Part shown: positions 9,114-18,355 of the stretch, piece after piece
Numbering within the stretch: the stretch's first letter is position 1
Layout: each line of letters starts with the position of its first letter
Notes under the pieces: model-generated
What the model saw: only the letters and a program-made list of their open reading frames with translations
Databases searched by the model: none
What the model was told of the DNA's origin: nothing
Made by a program: the position numbers and the translations under genes
Assembly: GCF_001280435.1 (NCBI RefSeq)
Contig: NZ_LBIP01000013.1
Location: forward strand, 1,860,001 to 1,924,000
Length of the DNA: 64,000 nucleotides
Source of the DNA: Mangrovimonas xylaniphaga
GTDB taxonomy: Bacteria; Bacteroidota; Bacteroidia; Flavobacteriales; Flavobacteriaceae
Reading direction: 5' to 3'

Positions 9114-9150
9114 CAAAAAAAATAGCCTGAGAACTTGCTCAGACTATTTT
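9114..9150 (-). terminator. intrinsic terminator after the aldo/keto reductase gene
   Basis: Stem AAAATAG-CTGAG / CTCAG-CTATTTT with one mismatch and a 6-base loop; on the minus strand it is followed by a T-run (plus-strand A-run 9114-9121). Confidence 0.7.
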
Positions 9151-9176
9151 TGTTTAAGTACTGCTATATTGGGTAA

Positions 9177-10217
9177 CTAGGTTGCAGGATTTGGCATTGC
9201 TGTATGCACGTCATTGATAGCTTTTAAAAGATCATCATTTAAGGTTACATGAATACTTCCGATATTTTCTTCAAGTTGTTCTAGGCTGGTAGCGCCTATA
9301 ATATTACTGGTTACAAAAGGTTGTTGGGTTACAAAAGCCAAAGACATTTGTGCCAATGTCATATTGTTATCTTCAGCAATTTCTAGGTAGCGTTTGGTGG
9401 CTTCGGTACATTGTTCGCTGCTATATCTAGAGAATCTAGGGAATAGTTTTAATCTAGCATTGTCTGCTGCCGTGCCTTTGATATACTTTCCAGACAAGAC
9501 TCCAAAAGCCATTGGTGAATAGGCCAATAAGCCAATATTTTCCCGCATGGAGATTTCTGCCAAATCGCCTTCAAAAGTTCTGTTTAAAAGAGAGTAGGCA
9601 TTTTGAATGGTTTTCATTCTTGGTAAGCTGTTCTTTTTGGATTCTTCCAAAAAGCGCATGGTTCCCCAAGCCTTTTCATTGCTTAAACCAATATGCCGAA
9701 TTTTTCCAGCTTTAATTTGAAGATCCAATTTATGAAGCACTTCCTTAAAGTTGTCTTCCCATGCATCATTGGGATTGTGTTTGTAATCACGAGTTCCAAA
9801 GGTGTTCGTCTCACGTTCCGGCCAGTGAATTTGATACAGGTCTATATAATCCGTTTGAAGACGTTTTAATTCATTATTTACGGCTTCTTCAATGGAATCC
9901 CCTTGAAGTCCCGTAGTTCTAATATGAGCCGTATAATCACTAGGGCGGCCTACAATTTTACTGGCAATAATCACTTTGTCGCGATTTCCCCGTTCCTTTA
10001 ACCAATTGCCTATAATCTTACTTGTGGACCCTTGGGTTTCAGGGCTCGCAGGTACTGGATACATTTCGGCAGTGTCAAAGAAATTGATGCCTTTATCCAA
10101 AGCCATGTCCATTTGGGCAAAACCTTCTTCTTGGGTGTTTTGGTTGCCCCAAGTCATGGTGCCTAAACAAATTTTACTAACTTTTATATCGGTATGTGGT
10201 AATGTGGTGTATATCAT
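9177..10217 (-). CDS. tas: NADP(H)-dependent aldo/keto reductase, Tas type
   Basis: 346 residues from the ATG at 10217; a longer open frame exists upstream but MIYTTLPHTDIKVSKI matches the family N-terminus. TIM-barrel AKR with tetrad residues visible: Asp and Tyr in FFDTAEMYPVP, Lys in VIIASKIVG, His in YQIHWPE. Also SLLNRTFEGDLAEI and ARLKLFPRFSRYS, close to E. coli Tas throughout. Soluble carbonyl reductase; natural substrate not known. Single-gene unit between two terminators. Confidence 0.9.
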   Translation of the reverse strand: MIYTTLPHTDIKVSKICLGTMTWGNQNTQEEGFAQMDMALDKGINFFDTAEMYPVPASPETQGSTSKIIGNWLKERGNRDKVIIASKIVGRPSDYTAHIRTTGLQGDSIEEAVNNELKRLQTDYIDLYQIHWPERETNTFGTRDYKHNPNDAWEDNFKEVLHKLDLQIKAGKIRHIGLSNEKAWGTMRFLEESKKNSLPRMKTIQNAYSLLNRTFEGDLAEISMRENIGLLAYSPMAFGVLSGKYIKGTAADNARLKLFPRFSRYSSEQCTEATKRYLEIAEDNNMTLAQMSLAFVTQQPFVTSNIIGATSLEQLEENIGSIHVTLNDDLLKAINDVHTAMPNPAT

Positions 10218-10259
10218 TGTATGTTGCTGTTTTGTATTCGAAAAAAAGAAGGTTAAAGA

Positions 10260-10297
10260 TAAAAAAAACCTTTCCGCGCTAAGCATGGAAAGGTTTT
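10260..10297 (-). terminator. intrinsic terminator after the OmpA-type gene
   Basis: Perfect stem AACCTTTCC / GGAAAGGTT with an 11-base loop, and a T-run on the minus strand (plus-strand A8 at 10261). Separates the OmpA-type gene from the downstream reductase gene; it lies within the reductase leader. Confidence 0.8.
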
Positions 10298-10320
10298 AAA
10301 AGTATGTTAATGTTATTGGT

Positions 10321-11280
10321 TTAGATATCCTCCAACAGTTTCGATATTTCGTCCAATTTAGGTGTTAGAATCACTTCTATACGTCTGTTTTTAGCTCTCC
10401 CTTCTGCAGAATCATTGGAAGCTATTGGTGCAAATTCTCCACGGCCGGCAGCCGTCAAGTTTTCAGGATTGATGGAAGGGTTTTCTCTTAAAATGTTTAC
10501 AATGGCTGTGGCACGTTTGGTTGACAAATCCCAGTTTCCGCTTAACTGACCATTACCTTGGTAGGGAACATCATCTGTATGGCCTTCAATTAAAATAGCA
10601 ATATCTGGATTTTCCGCCAAAACGCTACCCAACTGCTGAACGGCTTCTTTACCATTGGCACCTACGGCCCAGCTTCCAGATTGGAATAACAATTTATTCT
10701 CCATAGAAATGTAAACTTTTCCACCACGTTGCTCAACGGTTAATCCTTTGCCTTCAAAGTTGGTCAAGGCTTTGGAAATGGCATCCTTAAGTTGCCCCAT
10801 GGCTGCATCTTTGGAAGCAATCACACGCTCCAATTCTGCCACACGTTGTGAGCGGGCTTCTAATTCTTGCTTTAGTTTCTCCAAACGGGCATTTTCATTG
10901 GCCAAAGCTTGTTCTTTGGCTTCCAATTGCGCTAAAAGCTCGCGGTTTTTCTGTGCGTTCTTTGCAATTTCCGAAGAACTGTTTTTCTCAAGGGCGTCGT
11001 AAGACGACTTCAAGTTGGATAAGTTGGCCTTGGTAGCTTCGTAGTCACTTTTTAAGGCGTCACGCTGTGCCACAGCAGCATCATATTCTTTTTGTAATCT
11101 GTCAAGATCGTTTTTGGTCTTGTTCAAGTTTTCCGAAAGGCTGCTGTTTTGGTCAGCCAAATCGCGATTCTCCTTTTTCAATTCGGCATATTTGTCTTCC
11201 AAATCGGTGTAGATCTTTTTGGAAACACAGGAAGTGGCCAACATAAGTGAAAGGGCAACAACTGAAATTTTTTTAAGCAT
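10321..11280 (-). CDS. OmpA-family peptidoglycan-binding lipoprotein
   Basis: 319 residues. Lipoprotein signal ending ATSC (Cys18). Residues about 25-165 are a long heptad-rich coiled coil (many KK, EL, LAxLEAKE). Residues about 195-310 are an OmpA-C domain: FQSGSWAVGANGKEAV, ILIEGHTDDVPY, NWDLSTKRATAIVNIL, AAGRGEFAPIASN, RAKNRRIEVIL. Expected to be anchored to the outer membrane and to hold the peptidoglycan. Single-gene unit upstream of the tas-like gene. Confidence 0.9.
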   Translation of the reverse strand: MLKKISVVALSLMLATSCVSKKIYTDLEDKYAELKKENRDLADQNSSLSENLNKTKNDLDRLQKEYDAAVAQRDALKSDYEATKANLSNLKSSYDALEKNSSSEIAKNAQKNRELLAQLEAKEQALANENARLEKLKQELEARSQRVAELERVIASKDAAMGQLKDAISKALTNFEGKGLTVEQRGGKVYISMENKLLFQSGSWAVGANGKEAVQQLGSVLAENPDIAILIEGHTDDVPYQGNGQLSGNWDLSTKRATAIVNILRENPSINPENLTAAGRGEFAPIASNDSAEGRAKNRRIEVILTPKLDEISKLLEDI

Positions 11281-11322
11281 ACGGGATAAATTTTTAAATG
11301 TTGTTTAGTAATAAAATTTGGT

Positions 11323-12084
11323 TTAAGCTTCTATTTCCAATAAAATTGGACAGTGGTCGCTATGAACTGCTTCTGACAGGATAACGCTTCTTTTTATTTT
11401 TTCTTGTAAAGGCTCGGTTACCATGCTGTAGTCCAAACGCCAGCCTTTATTATTGGCTCTGGAATTGGCTCTATAGCTCCACCAAGTGTATTCTTGTTTT
11501 TCGGGGTGCAAATGTCTGAAGGCATCTATAAATCCGCTATCGATAAACTGTCCCAACCATTCGCGTTCTTCTGGTAAAAACCCGGAAACTCCCTTCATTT
11601 TAGGGTTGTGGATATCGATTTCTTCATGACAAATATTGTAATCGCCACATACAATTAGGTTTGGGTGGGTTTCACGCAAGTTGTCTAAATACTCATGAAT
11701 CATGTTCATATATTCAAATTTGTGGGCTAATCTATCGTCATTGGTTCCTGAAGGCAAATACATGCTCATTACAGAAACCCCATTAAAGTCAGCTCTCAGG
11801 TTGCGACCTTCAAAATCCATAGACTCAATTCCCGTGCCATATTCAACATGGTCGGGTTCAATTTTACTTAAAATGGCAACGCCACTATAGCCTTTTTTTT
11901 GCGCACTGAACCAGTAGTTGTGAGTATAGCCCGCTTCGGCAAAAAGATCGAGGTCCAATTGACTTTCCATAGCCTTTATTTCTTGAAGGCAGATAACATC
12001 GGGATTTGCACTTTTGAGCCAGTCCATAAATCCTTTGTTAATAGCTGCCCTGATGCCATTGACATTGTAAGAAATGATTTTCAT
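11323..12084 (-). CDS. xth: exodeoxyribonuclease III
   Basis: 253 residues, normal length. Endonuclease/exonuclease/phosphatase fold: metal Glu in CLQEIKAMESQL, GDYNICHEEIDIHNP, WWSYRANSRANNKGWRLDY and the terminal SDHCPI catalytic motif. AP endonuclease and 3'-5' exonuclease in base-excision repair. 42 bp upstream of the OmpA-type gene with no terminator seen between, so the two may be co-transcribed. Confidence 0.93.
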   Translation of the reverse strand: MKIISYNVNGIRAAINKGFMDWLKSANPDVICLQEIKAMESQLDLDLFAEAGYTHNYWFSAQKKGYSGVAILSKIEPDHVEYGTGIESMDFEGRNLRADFNGVSVMSMYLPSGTNDDRLAHKFEYMNMIHEYLDNLRETHPNLIVCGDYNICHEEIDIHNPKMKGVSGFLPEEREWLGQFIDSGFIDAFRHLHPEKQEYTWWSYRANSRANNKGWRLDYSMVTEPLQEKIKRSVILSEAVHSDHCPILLEIEA

Positions 12085-12329
12085 ATATGATTGTAAATTA
12101 AATAGAATGCTGCCATTTGTTCTGTTTTGTACAGATGCGATTTAAGAAACGGCAAATTTCAGCTAAAATAAATAATACAGTACTTTTACGCCATTATTTT
12201 ATGGAGCTTTTAACGATAAAATAATTTTTATCTTATGAAGTTTTAGTATCAGATGAAATACTACGGTCTTAAAGGTGATATGTAAGACCAAAGTTTGACA
12301 TCTCCTGAAAAGGAAGTTTAAATCCCGTA

Positions 12330-15300
12330 ATGAGAATACCGCTAAGTGTAATATGTTTGTTCCTGTCGTTTTGTGCATTTGCACAGGAACTTCCGTCACA
12401 TTACAGGACTAAAAAACTGGCGGTTCGCGATACTGTTCAAATTGATACGGTGAGTATTAATTCCAGTAGGTTTTTGGTGAAAACCAAACTGAACATTCCT
12501 GTAGATTCGTCCTTTTATTCCATAGATTTTTCAAAAGCCTTATTGGTGTTTAAAAAGCCAATTGAAACGGATACTATTGTTGTAGACTATTTGCGGTTCC
12601 CTGATTTTATGACACGGCGTTATTTTCAGTTGGATGACAAAATCATCGTTGAAGATACCAAAGATATGCAGCGTCTGTACAAACTGCAGCAGTCTACTGT
12701 GGAGAAAACATTTACGCCTTTTGAAGGATTGTCTACTTCAGGAAGTATTTCTCGTGGTGTGACTATTGGAAACAACCAGAATTCTGTGTTGAATAGTGAA
12801 TTGGATTTGCAGATTTCTGGAAAATTGAGTGATAAAGTGTCGCTTAGGGCTTCCATTCAAGATGCCAATATTCCTCTGCAGGAAAGTGGCTATTCCCAAC
12901 GTTTGGATGAATTTGATCAGGTGTTTATTGAACTGATGAGCGACCGATGGAACATCAGGGCGGGAGATATCGATTTAGGTACGACCAATACCTATTTTGG
13001 GAATTTTAGTAAGCGGGTGCAAGGGCTTTTGGTAAATGCTAATTTGGAACATCCTAACTCCAAAACCAATCTATTTGCGTCGGGAGCTTTGGTGAGAGGG
13101 CAGTTTACCACGAGTAAATTTACGGCAGAAGAAGGAAATCAAGGACCTTATAAATTGCGTGGCCCCAATAATGAGTTGTTTGTGTTGATCGTGTCTGGAA
13201 GTGAAACAGTGTATGTGAATGGAGTACCTGTGGAGCGAGGCGAAAACAAGGATTATATCATAGATTACAATGCGGGAGAGATTATTTTCAATTCTACCTA
13301 TCCTATTACTTCGGAAATGCGTATCACGGTCGATTATCAATTTAGTGACCGCAATTATTCCAGATTTATAGTGTTTGGAGGTGGTGCTCACGAAACCGAA
13401 AAGCTCAAAATAGGAGCTTCTGTCTATTCCGAAGTGGATGCAAAAAATCAACCGTTGCAGCAAAACTTGTCCGATGATCAAAAGGAAATTTTATCCAACG
13501 CAGGAGACGATAATTCATTGATGGTGGCACCTTCCGCCATTCCTGAAACCTATAGCGAGAACAGAATTCTCTACAGGAAGGAGATTGTTGATGGAGAAGA
13601 AATTTATGTATTTTCAAGTAATCCTGATGATGAGTTGTACAGCGTGAAGTTTACTTTGGTTGGCGACAATCAGGGCAATTATATTTTGGTGAGCAGCGAT
13701 GCTATCTCTAATATTTATGAATACGTTGCACCGATAAATGGTGTGCCACAAGGAAATTATGAGCCTGTTGTAAAGCTGATAGCGCCTACCAAATTGCAAT
13801 TGGCGGTGGTAAATGCTTCCTATCAGCCTACGGATAAAACCGATATTTATTTTGAAGTAGCTGGGAGTAAAAATGATGAAAACCTATTTTCTACTTTGGA
13901 CGATGGTAATAATGATGGTTTTGCAGCGAAGTTGAAAGTGAAACAGGCTTTGGTGAAAACAGATAGTTTGTGGAACCTAAATGTATTTGTGGACGGGGAT
14001 ATCATCCAAAAGAATTTTAAGACCATTCAGCGGTTGTACTACGCTGAATTTAATAGAGACTGGAATTTAGAAGATCCTTTGGGCAATCAAAGTCTATTGA
14101 CTGCCGGGGCGGAATTGTTGCACTCTAAAAAAGGGACGGCCAATTATAGGTTTGAACATCTCAACTTCTATGAAAACTTTAATGGCAATAAGCATAATGT
14201 TTTTGCCAACTTGTATTTGAATAGGTGGAGTATTTATTCAAATTCTAGCTTTTTGGATAATAGGAGTAGTTTGACGACTTCTACGTTTTTAAGAAGTTTT
14301 AACCGATTTACCTATAGTTTTAAAAAGCAATGGGTGGGAGCTAAATTCGCCATAGAAGATAATGAGCAACGTGAACGTGCTACGGATGAGCTTACTAATT
14401 TGAGTCAGCGTTTTACAGCTTATGAAGTTTTTACTGGGGTTGGGGACAGTACAGGAGTGTTTGTGGAGTTGGGCTATAAACATCGTGTCAATGATAGTTT
14501 AAGGGAAAACAGAATTACTAAGGTGAGCCATTCCAATACATACTATTTGAAATCCAAACTCATACAAAATAGCAATACCAACCTTGGGGTGTATGTAAAT
14601 TACAGGAATTTAAAATCGGTCGATGCTGAGGTTGAAGATGAACAATCTTTAAATTCAAGGGTGGTGTTCAATCAAAAGCTGTTTAACCAAATCGTGCTTT
14701 GGAATACCATTTATGAAACCAACTCGGGGACTTTGCCTCAACAAGACTTTACCTATGTAGAAGTGGAGCCTGGCCAGGGAAGTTACAAGTGGATTGATTA
14801 TAACGACAATGGGGTGCAGGAACTCAACGAATTTGAAATAGCCCAGTTTCAGGATGAAGGTGAATTCATCAGGGTGTTGTTGCCAAACCAAGTATTTGTA
14901 AAGACTCATCAAAACAGATTGAGCCAGACCTTGACCTTAAATCCTGCGCAATGGTCTGTTGAGGAGAAGGGAACAAAGAAGTTTCTGTCTCATTTCTACA
15001 ATCAGACTTCCTTTTTAATAGATGGAAAAAACAGAAGGGAGGGCGGTGAGTTCAATTTGAATCCATTTGTAACGGAAGAGGATGATCTTTTGGCCTTGAG
15101 CCAAAGTATCCGGAATGTATTGTTTTTTAATCGTGGCAAGCAGCGTTATACAACTTCATACACTTTTTTGAATAACCGAAATAGGACGGTGCTGTCTATT
15201 GGATTTCAGGAGAATAAATTGAAAAGCCATCAGCTCAACTTTAACCATAAGTTTGCCAAGAGTTGGTTGTTTAATTTTCAGAATAGTGTGGGGACCAATG

Positions 15301-15740
15301 AAAGTTTAAGTGAAAATTATTCTAGTAGAAATTATGAGATTGAGGAGGTACGGTGTCATCCAAAACTATCCTATTTATTTAATGAAAATGCTCGATTTGA
15401 TGTATTTTATCAATACACGACCAAAGAAAATGCTATTGGTGGAATGGAAACGTTGGCGCAAAACAATTACGGGCTGTCATTTACTTATAACAAGGCCCAA
15501 AAGGTATCTTTAACTGGAGAGTTGAATATGTTCCAAAATACTTTTGAAGGAAATCTGAATACACCAGTGTCATATCAAATTTTGGAAGGTTTGCAGCCAG
15601 GGAAGAACTTTACTTGGACGCTTTTGGCTCAAAAGAAGCTGACCAAATTTTTAGATCTTAATCTTAACTATTTTGGACGTAAAACTGAAACCTCTAAAAC
15701 CATCCATACAGGGACGGTTCAATTGAAAGCGTATTTTTAA
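12330..15740 (+). CDS. large outer-membrane protein of unknown function
   Basis: 1136 residues. Signal peptide about 1-19 (CAFA-QE). Residues about 130-210 contain a conserved-looking stretch: FEGLSTSGSISRGVTIGNNQ, KLSDKVSLRASIQDANIPL, WNIRAGDIDLG. The remaining ~700 residues alternate polar and aromatic/hydrophobic residues in strand-turn patterns with many Asn/Tyr/Phe and the chain ends in AYF, as outer-membrane beta-barrels do. No T9SS sorting domain and no TonB plug. I recognise it as a type of large conserved Bacteroidota envelope protein but cannot name a function. Monocistronic, followed by a strong terminator. Confidence 0.8.
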   Translation: MRIPLSVICLFLSFCAFAQELPSHYRTKKLAVRDTVQIDTVSINSSRFLVKTKLNIPVDSSFYSIDFSKALLVFKKPIETDTIVVDYLRFPDFMTRRYFQLDDKIIVEDTKDMQRLYKLQQSTVEKTFTPFEGLSTSGSISRGVTIGNNQNSVLNSELDLQISGKLSDKVSLRASIQDANIPLQESGYSQRLDEFDQVFIELMSDRWNIRAGDIDLGTTNTYFGNFSKRVQGLLVNANLEHPNSKTNLFASGALVRGQFTTSKFTAEEGNQGPYKLRGPNNELFVLIVSGSETVYVNGVPVERGENKDYIIDYNAGEIIFNSTYPITSEMRITVDYQFSDRNYSRFIVFGGGAHETEKLKIGASVYSEVDAKNQPLQQNLSDDQKEILSNAGDDNSLMVAPSAIPETYSENRILYRKEIVDGEEIYVFSSNPDDELYSVKFTLVGDNQGNYILVSSDAISNIYEYVAPINGVPQGNYEPVVKLIAPTKLQLAVVNASYQPTDKTDIYFEVAGSKNDENLFSTLDDGNNDGFAAKLKVKQALVKTDSLWNLNVFVDGDIIQKNFKTIQRLYYAEFNRDWNLEDPLGNQSLLTAGAELLHSKKGTANYRFEHLNFYENFNGNKHNVFANLYLNRWSIYSNSSFLDNRSSLTTSTFLRSFNRFTYSFKKQWVGAKFAIEDNEQRERATDELTNLSQRFTAYEVFTGVGDSTGVFVELGYKHRVNDSLRENRITKVSHSNTYYLKSKLIQNSNTNLGVYVNYRNLKSVDAEVEDEQSLNSRVVFNQKLFNQIVLWNTIYETNSGTLPQQDFTYVEVEPGQGSYKWIDYNDNGVQELNEFEIAQFQDEGEFIRVLLPNQVFVKTHQNRLSQTLTLNPAQWSVEEKGTKKFLSHFYNQTSFLIDGKNRREGGEFNLNPFVTEEDDLLALSQSIRNVLFFNRGKQRYTTSYTFLNNRNRTVLSIGFQENKLKSHQLNFNHKFAKSWLFNFQNSVGTNESLSENYSSRNYEIEEVRCHPKLSYLFNENARFDVFYQYTTKENAIGGMETLAQNNYGLSFTYNKAQKVSLTGELNMFQNTFEGNLNTPVSYQILEGLQPGKNFTWTLLAQKKLTKFLDLNLNYFGRKTETSKTIHTGTVQLKAYF

Positions 15741-15742
15741 TA

Positions 15743-15776
15743 AAAAAATCCCAACCATTCGGTTGGGATTTTTTTA
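15743..15776. terminator. bidirectional intrinsic terminator
   Basis: Perfect stem AATCCCAACC / GGTTGGGATT with loop ATTC, A7 before and T7 after. Ends the 1136-residue gene from the left and glyS from the right. Confidence 0.9.
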
Positions 15777-15796
15777 TTCTATAATGGAGGTGAAAT

Positions 15797-17338
15797 TTAC
15801 ATTTTCATCAACCAATTTTTAACATCAACCTCCTGTTTGATGAGATCTCTTAATTCCTCAATTTTCACACGCTTTTGCTCCATTGTATCTCTGTGACGGA
15901 TGGTAACCGTTTGGTCTTCCAAGGTGTCGTGGTCTACAGTAATACAAAATGGTGTTCCTAAGGCGTCCTGTCTTCTGTAACGTCTTCCAACGGCATCCTT
16001 TTCATCGTATACCACATTGAAATCCCATTTCAAGTCTTCAACAATTTGTCTTGCAACTTCTGGTAAACCGTCTTTCTTCACCAATGGCAAAATAGCTGCT
16101 TTCGTAGGTGCTAAAACCGCAGGTAATTTCAATACTGTTCTAGTAGTATTGTTCTCTAACTCTTCTTCTTCTAAAGCATTTGAGAACACGGCCAAGAACA
16201 TACGGTCCAAACCTATGGAGGTTTCCAATACGTAAGGTGTGTAGCTGGCGTTTTCTTCAGGATCGAAATATTGAAGTTTTTTACCAGAAAACTCTTCGTG
16301 CTGTTTCAAGTCGAAATCTGTACGGGAATGGATCCCTTCCAATTCCTTAAATCCGAATGGGAACTTGAATTCTATATCGGTAGCAGCATCGGCATAATGC
16401 GCTAATTTCTCGTGGTCATGGTAACGGTAGTTGTCAGCTCCAAGGCCTAAGGACAAATGCCATTTCAAACGAACTTCTTTCCAGTGGTCGAACCATTCTT
16501 TTTGAGTGCCCGGTTTGATGAAAAATTGCATTTCCATTTGTTCAAACTCACGCATTCTGAAGATGAACTGTCTTGCTACAATTTCATTTCTAAACGCTTT
16601 TCCAGTCTGCGCAATTCCGAAAGGAATCTTCATGCGGCCCGTTTTTTGAACGTTTAGGAAGTTAACGAAAATCCCTTGAGCTGTTTCTGGACGCAAATAC
16701 AAATCCATCGCGTTTTCTGCCGAAGCACCAAGCTTGGTCCCGAACATAAGGTTGAATTGCTTCACATCGGTCCAGTTTTTGGAACCTGTTAGTGGATCTG
16801 CAATTTCCAGTTCTTCAATCAGGGCTTTAACATCTGCCAAATCTTCGTTTTCCAAAGATTTTGCCATGCGTGACAAGATGCTGTTGATTTTCTCTTGGTA
16901 TCCTAAAACTCTAGCGTTGGTAGAGACAAATTCTTCTTTGTTGAAAGCTTCTCCAAAACGTTTTGCAGCCTTGGCCACTTCCTTGTCGATTTTAGCCTCT
17001 ATTTTAGCGCAATAGTCTTCAATTAAAACATCGGCTCTGTATCGTTTTTTAGAATCTTTATTGTCTATCAATGGGTCGTTAAAGGCATCGACGTGCCCAG
17101 ACGCTTTCCAGGTTGTAGGGTGCATAAAAATTGCGGCATCAATACCTACAATGTTTTCATGCATCTGTACCATGGCTTTCCACCAATAGTCGCGTATATT
17201 TTTCTTTAGTTCAGCACCATTTTGTGCGTAGTCGTAAACAGCACTCAATCCGTCATATATTTCACTGCTTTGAAATATATATCCGTACTCCTTTGCGTGC
17301 GATATTACTTTTTTAAATTGATCGTCTTGATTTGCCAT
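15797..17338 (-). CDS. glyS: glycine--tRNA ligase, dimeric type
   Basis: 513 residues. Class II synthetase of the alpha2 (archaeal/eukaryotic-like) type found in Bacteroidota, not the alpha2beta2 type. Motif 2 is FRNEIVARQFIFRMREFEQME; motif 3 region TSIGLDRMFLAVFSNALEE; the C-terminal anticodon-binding domain begins near LPAVLAPTKAAILPL. Charges tRNA-Gly in the cytoplasm. Downstream of the coiled-coil gene but separated from it by a terminator. Confidence 0.95.
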   Translation of the reverse strand: MANQDDQFKKVISHAKEYGYIFQSSEIYDGLSAVYDYAQNGAELKKNIRDYWWKAMVQMHENIVGIDAAIFMHPTTWKASGHVDAFNDPLIDNKDSKKRYRADVLIEDYCAKIEAKIDKEVAKAAKRFGEAFNKEEFVSTNARVLGYQEKINSILSRMAKSLENEDLADVKALIEELEIADPLTGSKNWTDVKQFNLMFGTKLGASAENAMDLYLRPETAQGIFVNFLNVQKTGRMKIPFGIAQTGKAFRNEIVARQFIFRMREFEQMEMQFFIKPGTQKEWFDHWKEVRLKWHLSLGLGADNYRYHDHEKLAHYADAATDIEFKFPFGFKELEGIHSRTDFDLKQHEEFSGKKLQYFDPEENASYTPYVLETSIGLDRMFLAVFSNALEEEELENNTTRTVLKLPAVLAPTKAAILPLVKKDGLPEVARQIVEDLKWDFNVVYDEKDAVGRRYRRQDALGTPFCITVDHDTLEDQTVTIRHRDTMEQKRVKIEELRDLIKQEVDVKNWLMKM

Positions 17339-17344
17339 GCTGCA

Positions 17345-17374
17345 AAAATAAAAAACCGCTCTGATTATGGGAGC
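17345..17374 (-). terminator. intrinsic terminator after the coiled-coil gene
   Basis: Stem AAAACCGCTC / GAGCGGTTTT with a short loop; T-run on the minus strand. Lies between the 294-residue gene and glyS. Confidence 0.85.
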
Positions 17375-17398
17375 GGTTTTTTAAAATATATTTAAGGA

Positions 17399-18283
17399 TT
17401 ATTGTAACGTAACTTGCGTGGCTCCCAGTTTTCTGTCTTTGTGAAAGACATTCACAAAATAGGTGCCTTTTGAAAGTGGTTTTTCATTATTGTTAGGTTC
17501 AATATCGACGGTAATGTCCATAACGTCACCGTGATAGTTGACGGTTTTTTTGGTACTGTAAATTAATGAGGAATCCCCAAAGAAGGTTGAGCCTTTATCG
17601 GCTAACACATTGTTTTGAGGGTTTACAATTTGAATGTACAGTTCCTTTTCGCCTTCTTCGGCCAGTGCATTTTCAGCTAGAGTGAAGTTTACTTCTATCC
17701 GGTCGGCCTTTGTAGCTTTTTGAGTCTCTTTGTTTCTTCCCAAAAAGCTTTTGTAGGCTTTGGCTTCAAAAGAGTTGGCGGTTAGCAGGGAACCTTTTTT
17801 AATGTGGTCACTCAAAATTTTATTTTCCTTCTTCAGGCTGTTGTTGGTACTGCGCTCTTTCTTTAGCTCATTATAGGCTAGCAGCTTTTCACGCTGCAGT
17901 AACAAATTGGCATCCTTAAGAGAATCGATGGCCCTGAACAGGTGATCGTTTCTGGTTTTTAACAGGGTAACCTGGTGTTTGAATTTAGAGATGACAGATA
18001 GGTCGCTGCGAAGGACTCGAAGAGAATCTAAGGTAAGTTCTGCATTTCTTTTAGCCTCTTTTACTTGAGAGGACATTAAATTATTGGATCCTATAATGTC
18101 GTCGTATCTCAAGATCATTTGAGATAGTTCGTTTTCCATTAAGTGTTTTTCACTCTCTAAAAATTGCTCGTTAGCTCTAATGGATTGGTGACTTGTAAAA
18201 CTGTAAACAGTTAAAACAGCTAAAGCAATAATTAATGAACCAATAATTAATCTGTAGTTAAAAAATTGAGGGTTAACTATCAT
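17399..18283 (-). CDS. membrane-anchored coiled-coil protein of unknown function
   Basis: 294 residues from the ATG at 18283; an upstream TTG at 18310 would add nine residues. One transmembrane helix near residues 9-32 (YRLIIGSLIIALAVLTVYSF), then about 130 residues of coiled coil (NELSQMILRYDDIIG, LLQREKLLAYNELKKE), then a C-terminal beta-rich domain (about 195-294: RIEVNFTLAENALAEEGEKE, YIQIVNPQNNVL, LSKGTYFVNVFHKDRKLG). Similar flavobacterial proteins are often mislabelled as ParA; no Walker motif is present here, so that label would be wrong. Topology suggests inner-membrane anchor with the rest in the periplasm. Function unknown. Confidence 0.8.
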   Translation of the reverse strand: MIVNPQFFNYRLIIGSLIIALAVLTVYSFTSHQSIRANEQFLESEKHLMENELSQMILRYDDIIGSNNLMSSQVKEAKRNAELTLDSLRVLRSDLSVISKFKHQVTLLKTRNDHLFRAIDSLKDANLLLQREKLLAYNELKKERSTNNSLKKENKILSDHIKKGSLLTANSFEAKAYKSFLGRNKETQKATKADRIEVNFTLAENALAEEGEKELYIQIVNPQNNVLADKGSTFFGDSSLIYSTKKTVNYHGDVMDITVDIEPNNNEKPLSKGTYFVNVFHKDRKLGATQVTLQ

Positions 18284-18355
18284 TATTAATTCGCTATTTA
18301 TCGCTTCCAAAATATAGTTTAATGTTAAGATTATATTATTTTTATCGATGAAGTG

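Noticed and set aside
10218-10286. N-terminal extension of the aldo/keto reductase frame
   Set aside because: It reads through the terminator hairpin of the OmpA-type gene; the internal ATG fits the family start.
12085-12329. Possible RNA gene between exonuclease III and the 1136-residue gene
   Set aside because: No tRNA, riboswitch core or terminator recognised; only AT-rich leader DNA.
17399-18310. ParA-type label for the coiled-coil protein
   Set aside because: No Walker A or deviant Walker motif; the sequence is membrane anchor plus coiled coil plus beta domain.
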